The notes below the pieces were generated by a model. That model made no database searches and was not told the origin of the DNA. It saw only the letters and a program-made list of their open reading frames with translations. From contig QIAA01000053.1 of NCBI GenBank assembly GCA_003224905.1, positions 1 through 41,909 on the forward strand: a stretch of 41,909 bases of DNA. The letters run 5' to 3'. This stretch comes from Acidobacteriota bacterium. Its GTDB lineage: Bacteria; Acidobacteriota; Terriglobia; Terriglobales; Acidobacteriaceae. This document shows positions 36,801 through 41,909 of the stretch, in pieces (position 1 is the stretch's first letter; the number at the start of each line of letters is the position of its first letter). A program made the position numbers and the translations under genes.

Positions 36801-36816
36801 GTTCCCGTTAGGGAAC
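36801..36816 (-). other. Small hairpin between pilT and pilC
   Basis: GTTCCC and GGGAAC flank a 4-base loop in the 110-base gap between the pilT stop and the pilC start. No T run. A possible mRNA processing or attenuation element. Confidence 0.3.
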
Positions 36817-36834
36817 AGACTACAAATCTGACGC

Positions 36835-37965
36835 TCAGCGCTTGCCGGGCGCGGCCCCTTTGGCCATCGCGGCCGGCTGATTTCGGTGCAATAGGCCCGC
36901 TCCGCGATTGATCATTTCGGTCAACTCGTCCTGATTGCTGGAGCGTGACAACGCCATTTCCAGCGTGATCTGTTTCTGGAAGTAGGCCGTGGCCAGCGCC
37001 TGGTTGAAGGTCTGCATTCCGAACTTGTCCTGCCCGGATTGCATTGCCGAATAGATCTGGTGAATTTTGTCCTCACGTACGAGGTTTCGGATGGCTGCGT
37101 TGGGCACCATAATTTCCATACACATCGCGCGGCCCTTGTTGTCCGCTTTGGGCAGCAAGCTTTGGCAAAGGATTCCTTCAATCACCAAAGAGAGCTGAGC
37201 GCGGATTTGCGGCTGCTGATGAGCTGGAAAGACGTCGATGATACGGTTAATCGTCGAAGCTGCCGAGTTGGTGTGCAGCGTGCCGAAAGTCAGGTGGCCG
37301 GTTTCAGCGATGCGCAGGGCCGACTCGATGGTCTCCAGGTCGCGCATTTCGCCGATCAGCACCACGTCCGGGTCTTCACGGAGCGCAGCGCGCAACGCGT
37401 CGGTGAAGCTCTTGGTGTCGGCGTGCAGTTCGCGTTGATTCACCACACAGTTCTTGTTCATGTGCACGAACTCGATGGGATCCTCGATGGTCAGGATGTG
37501 GTCGTGCCGTTCGGTGTTGATCTTGTCGATCATGGCCGCGAGCGTGGTTGATTTGCCCGACCCAGTGGGCCCCGTAACCAGCACCAGGCCGCGCGGCTTG
37601 TCGCACAGCTTGCTTACTACAGCAGGGAGTCCCAGCTGATTGAAGGATTTGATTTCGAAGGGAATCAAACGAAATACGGCTGAAGTGGCGCCGCGTTGAT
37701 TGAACACGTTCGCGCGGAAGCGGGCCAGACCCTTCAATCCGAAAGAGAAGTCGAGTTCGAGATTTTCTTCGAAGCGATGTTTTTGTGAATCGGTCATGAC
37801 GCTGTAGGCGAGCTGCTTGGTCTCGGCCGGCGTCAACTGCGGGAGATCGAGCGGCACGAGGTGGCCGTGCACGCGAATCTGCGGCGGCGAATTGGTGGTC
37901 AAATGGAGGTCGCTTCCTGACATCTCCAGCAGTCGTTTCAACAGGTCACTTAACGAAAGAGACAT
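36835..37965 (-). CDS. pilT: Type IV pilus retraction ATPase PilT
   Basis: 376 residues. The N-terminal PAS-like domain (SGSDLHLTTNSPPQIRVHG) leads to the RecA-like ATPase with Walker A GPTGSGKST (132-140), an Asp box (LTIEDPIEFVH), Walker B (VVLIGEMRDLET) and a His box (GTLHTN). AIRNLVRE (about 305) is the PilT-specific motif required for retraction and separates it from PilB. It powers pilus depolymerisation at the cytoplasmic face. Located between pilB and pilC, 25 bases after pilB. Confidence 0.97.
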   Translation of the reverse strand: MSLSLSDLLKRLLEMSGSDLHLTTNSPPQIRVHGHLVPLDLPQLTPAETKQLAYSVMTDSQKHRFEENLELDFSFGLKGLARFRANVFNQRGATSAVFRLIPFEIKSFNQLGLPAVVSKLCDKPRGLVLVTGPTGSGKSTTLAAMIDKINTERHDHILTIEDPIEFVHMNKNCVVNQRELHADTKSFTDALRAALREDPDVVLIGEMRDLETIESALRIAETGHLTFGTLHTNSAASTINRIIDVFPAHQQPQIRAQLSLVIEGILCQSLLPKADNKGRAMCMEIMVPNAAIRNLVREDKIHQIYSAMQSGQDKFGMQTFNQALATAYFQKQITLEMALSRSSNQDELTEMINRGAGLLHRNQPAAMAKGAAPGKR

Positions 37966-37990
37966 AGTTTTTTATTCCCCTCTTCAAAAC

Positions 37991-39706
37991 TCAGTGAATG
38001 GTTTCGCGAGCCACTTCTTCCAATGTGGTCATGCCTTGCGCAACCTTGATGAGTCCGCTGCGGCGGAGCGTGATCATGCCGCGCTCGATAGCCTTCTTCT
38101 TCATTTCCACAGCGGAAGCTCCCACCAGCACCAGTTCTCTAATTTCGTCGTCTACTTCCATCACCTCGTACAAACCGGTTCGGCCTTTGTAGCCGCTGTT
38201 GCTGCAGACTCCGCAACCCTTGCCTTTCTGAATTTTTACGGTCTTCGCCTCTTCCGGCGAGTAGCCTTCTTCGATCAGGGCCTGCACAGGGACTTCCACC
38301 ACTTCGGTGCAGTCGCGGCAGATGCGGCGGACCAGGCGCTGCGCACAGATCAGGTGAACTGAAGTCGCCACGAGGAACGGCTCGATACCCATGTTCATGA
38401 GTCGAGTAATTGTTTCTGGTGCTCCGTTAGTGTGCAGGGTAGAAAGCACCAGGTGGCCTGTAAGGGCGGCCTTGATGGCAATTTCCGCTGTTTCGAAATC
38501 GCGGATCTCGCCGACCAGGATGATGTTGGGGTCCTGCCGTAAGAATGCGCGCAGTGAGGCGGCAAAATTCAAACCGATCTGTTCTTTCATCTGGACCTGG
38601 TTGACTCCGGCGAGCTGAAACTCAACCGGATCCTCGGCCGTCATGATGTTGGTATCGGGCGTGTTCAAACGAGCAATCGAGGAGTAAAGCGTGTTTGTCT
38701 TGCCCGATCCAGTCGGTCCCGTTACCAGTACCATCCCGTAAGGCTTCAGAATTGCTTTTTCAAACTTGACCAGCGACTCCTGCTCGAAACCCAGCTTGGT
38801 CATGTCGAGGCGAAGATTTTCTTTGTCAAGCAGGCGGAGCACGATCTTCTCGCCCCACAGCGTGGGGAGCGTGCTGACGCGGAAGTCGAGTTGTTTCTTG
38901 CGGCCGCCCACGTTCATCTTCAGCATGATGCGGCCGTCTTGCGGCAGGCGCTTTTCGCTGATATCGAGCTTCGCCATGATCTTCACGCGGGAGGTAATGG
39001 CGTCTTTCAGCTTCAGCGGAGGCGACATAATGCTCTGCAACACGCCATCAATACGGAAACGAACGCGGAATTCTTTTTCATAGGGCTCCATGTGAATGTC
39101 GCTGGCGCCGCGCTTGACGGCATCAGTCAGCACCAGGTTCACCAGCTTGACGATGGGAGCTTCATCGGCCGCCTTTTCCAGGTCGGCCAGATCCATTTCC
39201 GTTTCTTCCGACTGCAGTTCGACGTCCGGCTCGCCCATCTCGTTCATCGACTGCATGACCTGCTCGAGATCTTCCTGGCTGGTCGTGCCGTATGCCTTTT
39301 CGATGCCTTCCTGGATCGAGCTCTCCGAGGCCACCACCGGCTCAATGTTGAAGCCGGTCATGAACTTGATATCGTCCATGGCGAAAACGTTCGTGGGATC
39401 GACCATCGCGATCGTCAACGAAGCCCCAACGCGGCTCAGAGGAAGAATCTGATAGCGCTTTGCAGTCTCGAACGGAATCAGCTTTACGACCGCGGGATCA
39501 ATTTCGAAATAGGAGAGATTGATGGCAGGAACGCCGTACTGCCGGGAAAGAAAATTGGTGACGTCTTCATCTGTCAGGAAGCCAAGCTTCACCAAAGCAG
39601 AGCCCAGGCGGCAATTGGCGTCCTTCTGAACCTTTGATGCCTGTTGCAACTGCTCCGCGCTAATGACCTTCTCTTTGACGAGAAGATCACCCAGCCGTTG
39701 AGACAT
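37991..39706 (-). CDS. pilB: Type IV pilus assembly ATPase PilB
   Basis: 571 residues. The N-terminal MshEN domain (RLGDLLVKEKVISAEQLQQA; LGSALVKLGFLTDEDV) belongs to a family that can bind c-di-GMP. The middle domain has ASDIHMEPYE, and the ATPase has Walker A GPTGSGKT (330-337), EDPVEF, VGEIRDFETAEIA and TLHTN. The tetracysteine zinc motif is CRDC ... CGVC (about 460-500), typical of PilB/GspE. It drives pilin polymerisation. First gene of the pil block, with an inverted repeat about 100 bases upstream. Confidence 0.97.
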   Translation of the reverse strand: MSQRLGDLLVKEKVISAEQLQQASKVQKDANCRLGSALVKLGFLTDEDVTNFLSRQYGVPAINLSYFEIDPAVVKLIPFETAKRYQILPLSRVGASLTIAMVDPTNVFAMDDIKFMTGFNIEPVVASESSIQEGIEKAYGTTSQEDLEQVMQSMNEMGEPDVELQSEETEMDLADLEKAADEAPIVKLVNLVLTDAVKRGASDIHMEPYEKEFRVRFRIDGVLQSIMSPPLKLKDAITSRVKIMAKLDISEKRLPQDGRIMLKMNVGGRKKQLDFRVSTLPTLWGEKIVLRLLDKENLRLDMTKLGFEQESLVKFEKAILKPYGMVLVTGPTGSGKTNTLYSSIARLNTPDTNIMTAEDPVEFQLAGVNQVQMKEQIGLNFAASLRAFLRQDPNIILVGEIRDFETAEIAIKAALTGHLVLSTLHTNGAPETITRLMNMGIEPFLVATSVHLICAQRLVRRICRDCTEVVEVPVQALIEEGYSPEEAKTVKIQKGKGCGVCSNSGYKGRTGLYEVMEVDDEIRELVLVGASAVEMKKKAIERGMITLRRSGLIKVAQGMTTLEEVARETIH

Positions 39707-39802
39707 GCCTGGATCTCCTAAGCTTGCAGGAAAACGTTACGGTTTTTGTTACTGCTATCGGGCGCGAAGAGCTGCGCTTCGGGGGAGAAATTGCAGCGTA
39801 TC

Positions 39803-39825
39803 GCGTTGACAGAAATTGTCAACGC
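39803..39825. promoter_or_regulatory. Perfect 9-bp-arm inverted repeat upstream of pilB
   Basis: GCGTTGACA (39803-39811), a 5-base spacer, then TGTCAACGC (39817-39825). Each arm contains TTGACA, the -35 consensus, one facing each way. It is 97-119 bases before pilB. It could be an operator overlapping a pilB promoter; a matching -10 was not clear. Confidence 0.5.
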
Positions 39826-40130
39826 ATCCGGGCCTTGGCACCAGTAACTTTAGTACCTGTACGCGGTAGGTGACACAGCTAGAAACCGTTAATAATGCGC
39901 GCAATACGCGGTTGGCGGGCATTTCAGTGAAAAGGTTTCGTTCAAGGAGTTCAGGCGGACATGATCTTCAGTAAGGCCGTTGGTGAGATCCTGCAGTGAT
40001 TGACGGAGGCATATCGTGGACGTGAGACTATGCAGCCGCCAGATCACGCTAATTGTGTCCAGCGGAGAATTTCTACACTTGAGGAGAGTCCTATGCGGTC
40101 ACTTTAAATCAAGCTCGCTCCCTTGGAGTC

Positions 40131-40136
40131 TATAAT
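40131..40136 (+). promoter_or_regulatory. Consensus -10 box upstream of the NtrY-like kinase
   Basis: TATAAT 51 bases before the GTG at 40187. The position 17 bases upstream does not resemble TTGACA, so the promoter assignment rests on the -10 alone. Confidence 0.3.
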
Positions 40137-40186
40137 GAAAACAGTTGAATAGCGGCGATTTAGCCGTTTTGCTGCAGATGTTCTGA

Positions 40187-41909
40187 GTGTCTGCCCCCGC
40201 TCCAACCCGGCCTGTGGAAAGTACCAGCAGGAAGAAGATTATCGTGTCACTGCTGGCAGGGACTCTGTTCCTGTTCGGCATTCTGCTTTCCCTGTCATCT
40301 TTCGACCTTCCGTTTCAGCCCGGGACTAATCAGGAGTTATTGTTTTTTGCCGCCCTTGCCGCCCTGATTTTCGTGCTGTTTGTCGCCCTCACTTTCGTTC
40401 TCGGCCGGAATCTTTTGAAGCTCTTCGCGGAAAGAAGATTGGGCGTTCTGGGATCGAAATTCCGCACCCGCCTGGTGGTTGCCGGCCTGCTGCTCTCGTT
40501 TCTGCCGGTGCTCATGATGTTCTGGTTCGCTTATGGACTCATGAACCGTTCGATCGACAAATGGTTCTCGCGGCCGGTGGAGGAAGTGAGGGGAGATACG
40601 TCCGCCATGGCATCCCTGCTCTCCAAATATGCAGCACAGAATGCCCGGGTGGAAGCGGAGAGCATTGCGGTTACGCCTGAAACGCAGCGCGCTTTCTCCG
40701 GCCATGGCTTTGCGCCGGTGTTGGATGAGTTTCGTCGACGGCAAGCTACACTGCAGGGCGGATTTGCCGTTGCCATCAAGAAAGGTAACGCCGAAGCCAG
40801 TTTCGGAGCTCCAGCTTCATGGCTGTTCCTCAAACCCCGCATCCAGCTTCAGGGGCTCGATTCCGATACACCTGTTCATCTCAACTGGGAGCAGACAGAC
40901 TACATTCTCGGCGCAGCGCCCGTGGGCAAAGACGGCCTGATATTAGTCGGCATGCCTCTGCCACGTAAGTTTTCGGACACCGTGAGACAGTTGGAAGCCA
41001 GCCAGCAACGCTATCTGGAGCTGAGCCGCGGGCGCAGGCTGGTGCGGCGAACCTACATGGGCCTGCTGTTACTGCTCACGGTAATGGTACTGTTCGCGAC
41101 TACGTGGCTGGCCTTATTTCTTTCCAAGCTGGTCACGCGACCGGTCGCTGCGCTGGCGGAAGCGACGCAGGAAATCTCCCGGGGACGCCTTGACTACCGC
41201 GTGGAAGTCAGCGCGGCGGATGAAATGGGGGATCTCGTCCGCTCTTTCAACCGCATGGCGGAGGAGTTGGAGTCCAACCGTCAGCAGATTGAGGCTTCCA
41301 GCCGAGATCTGAGCGCGGCGAACATCGCGCTTGAGCAGCGCCGGCGGCACATCGAGACGATCCTGGAAAGTATTCCCACTGGCGTGCTTTCGCTTGACGC
41401 GCGCCGGCAGATCACGCATGTGAACCACGCATTTCTGCGCATGTTCACGCCAAGCGGAACAGAATCCGGCTCGGCTGATTCACTTATCGGGACCGGCCTT
41501 GGGGACGTGTTTTCGCCAGAGATTGTGGAGGATATTGAACCGCTGCTGCGGCGCGCCGAGCGCATGGGCAGCACGACCACGCAACTGGAGGTGGCGCTGC
41601 AGCACACGCAATTCAGCGTCGCCCTGACGGTTGCGAGCCTCCAGCATGGGGGAAGGGAACTGGGCTACGTTCTTGTATTCGAGGATCTCTCGGATCTGCT
41701 GAAGGCTCAAAAACAGGCTGCCTGGCGCGAGGTAGCGCGCCGCGTGGCACATGAGATCAAGAATCCTTTGACCCCGATCGCGCTTTCGGCTGAGCGCATT
41801 CAGCGGCATCTGGAACGTGCCACCCCGCAGGAAGGCGCTTCCTTTCGCATTCTGAATGCCTGCGCGGAAACGATTTCAACCGCAGTCGAAAACCTCCGAA
41901 CTCTGGTGG
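40187..41909 (+). CDS. NtrY-like membrane sensor histidine kinase (partial, cut by window end)
   Basis: 574 residues are visible. GTG 40187 is the first possible start, since a TGA immediately precedes it; GTG 40244 has a better AGGAAG upstream. Three N-terminal hydrophobic segments (about 20-40, 47-70, 100-120) and one at about 287-310 flank a periplasmic domain. HAMP (LVTRPVAALAEATQEISRGR), PAS (IETILESIPTGVLSLDARRQ) and the HisKA box VAHEIKNPLTPIALSAERI follow, the latter typical of NtrY. The ATPase domain lies beyond the edge. NtrY kinases usually pair with a sigma-54 regulator, expected just to the right. Confidence 0.92.
   Translation, partial: MSAPAPTRPVESTSRKKIIVSLLAGTLFLFGILLSLSSFDLPFQPGTNQELLFFAALAALIFVLFVALTFVLGRNLLKLFAERRLGVLGSKFRTRLVVAGLLLSFLPVLMMFWFAYGLMNRSIDKWFSRPVEEVRGDTSAMASLLSKYAAQNARVEAESIAVTPETQRAFSGHGFAPVLDEFRRRQATLQGGFAVAIKKGNAEASFGAPASWLFLKPRIQLQGLDSDTPVHLNWEQTDYILGAAPVGKDGLILVGMPLPRKFSDTVRQLEASQQRYLELSRGRRLVRRTYMGLLLLLTVMVLFATTWLALFLSKLVTRPVAALAEATQEISRGRLDYRVEVSAADEMGDLVRSFNRMAEELESNRQQIEASSRDLSAANIALEQRRRHIETILESIPTGVLSLDARRQITHVNHAFLRMFTPSGTESGSADSLIGTGLGDVFSPEIVEDIEPLLRRAERMGSTTTQLEVALQHTQFSVALTVASLQHGGRELGYVLVFEDLSDLLKAQKQAAWREVARRVAHEIKNPLTPIALSAERIQRHLERATPQEGASFRILNACAETISTAVENLRTLV

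Larger units (their letters stand above)
39707..40186. other. Divergent control region between pilB and the NtrY-like kinase
   Basis: 480 bases without a supported gene. It holds an inverted repeat with an embedded TTGACA (39803-39825) nearer pilB and a TATAAT (40131-40136) facing the kinase. No sigma-54 site that satisfies both the GG and GC elements was found. Confidence 0.5.

Noticed and set aside
39834..39852. TTGGCACCAGTAACTTTA as a sigma-54 promoter facing the NtrY-like kinase
   Set aside because: The GG element is acceptable but the required GC of the -12 element is missing (ACTTT instead of TTGC).

Overview
The window looks like chromosomal DNA from an Acidobacteriota bacterium (Terriglobia/Acidobacteriales-type, 'Koribacter'-like). 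This is inferred from family habits rather than a marker gene: a Pknb-type Ser/Thr kinase with a single TM helix and a CsgG/TPR-like extracytoplasmic part, a Cys/His-rich N-terminal box of the kind seen on acidobacterial envelope proteins, Tat-exported carbohydrate enzymes, many orphan two-component proteins, and a pilB-pilT-pilC-pilS-pilR block. No rRNA, tRNA, CRISPR array, prophage or intact insertion sequence is visible.

Layout. 1-5.9 kb: a left-truncated Ser/Thr kinase (minus), then on the plus strand an O-methyltransferase, a ProC-like pyrroline-5-carboxylate reductase and a 660-residue TonB-like envelope protein with an internal Pro-rich repeat. 5.9-6.7 kb: a PIN/RHH toxin-antitoxin pair with a palindromic operator. 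6.8-8.1 kb: a Tat-exported GH29 alpha-L-fucosidase. 8.3-10.0 kb: a subtilisin-family protease followed by a small stand-alone protein resembling a subtilisin propeptide. 10.5-13.5 kb: a membrane histidine kinase, an F420/LLM-type oxidoreductase and a DUF4097-like envelope protein whose 3' end appears deleted and frame-shifted. 13.5-16.4 kb (minus): an unrecognised protein, a homocitrate-synthase-like DRE-TIM enzyme and a fumarylacetoacetate-hydrolase-family enzyme. 16.6-18.5 kb: a Tat-exported spermidine-dehydrogenase-like flavoprotein. 18.6-23.5 kb: a GH2 exo-glucosaminidase-type enzyme, with a PilZ-GAF protein downstream and a divergent GAF/zinc-ribbon/TM protein upstream; the two GAF domains are clear paralogues. 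24.1-26.2 kb: an M36 (fungalysin) metalloprotease split by a one-base frameshift in a C run. 26.8-29.7 kb: a signalling patch (PAS-HisKA_3 kinase, Cys-rich basic protein, a degenerate receiver coupled to a canonical receiver, and a divergent third receiver). 30.0-31.8 kb: an outer-membrane porin with a Gln-rich coiled coil, an upstream 11-bp-period direct repeat reminiscent of a Pho box, and a strong terminator. 32.3-39.7 kb (minus): pilB, pilT, pilC, pilS, pilR. 40.2 kb to the edge: an NtrY-like histidine kinase cut by the window end.

How it fits together. The best-defined unit is the type IV pilus motor block: PilB extends, PilT retracts, PilC is the inner-membrane platform and PilS/PilR control sigma-54 transcription; the pilin itself is not present. 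The rest is a saprophytic and signalling neighbourhood: secreted glycosidases and proteases, an outer-membrane porin and many sensory proteins. The observations most worth checking are the 58-residue super-repeat in the TonB-like protein, the protease/free-propeptide pair, the coupled pseudo-receiver, the two damaged genes and the Pho-box-like array before the porin.
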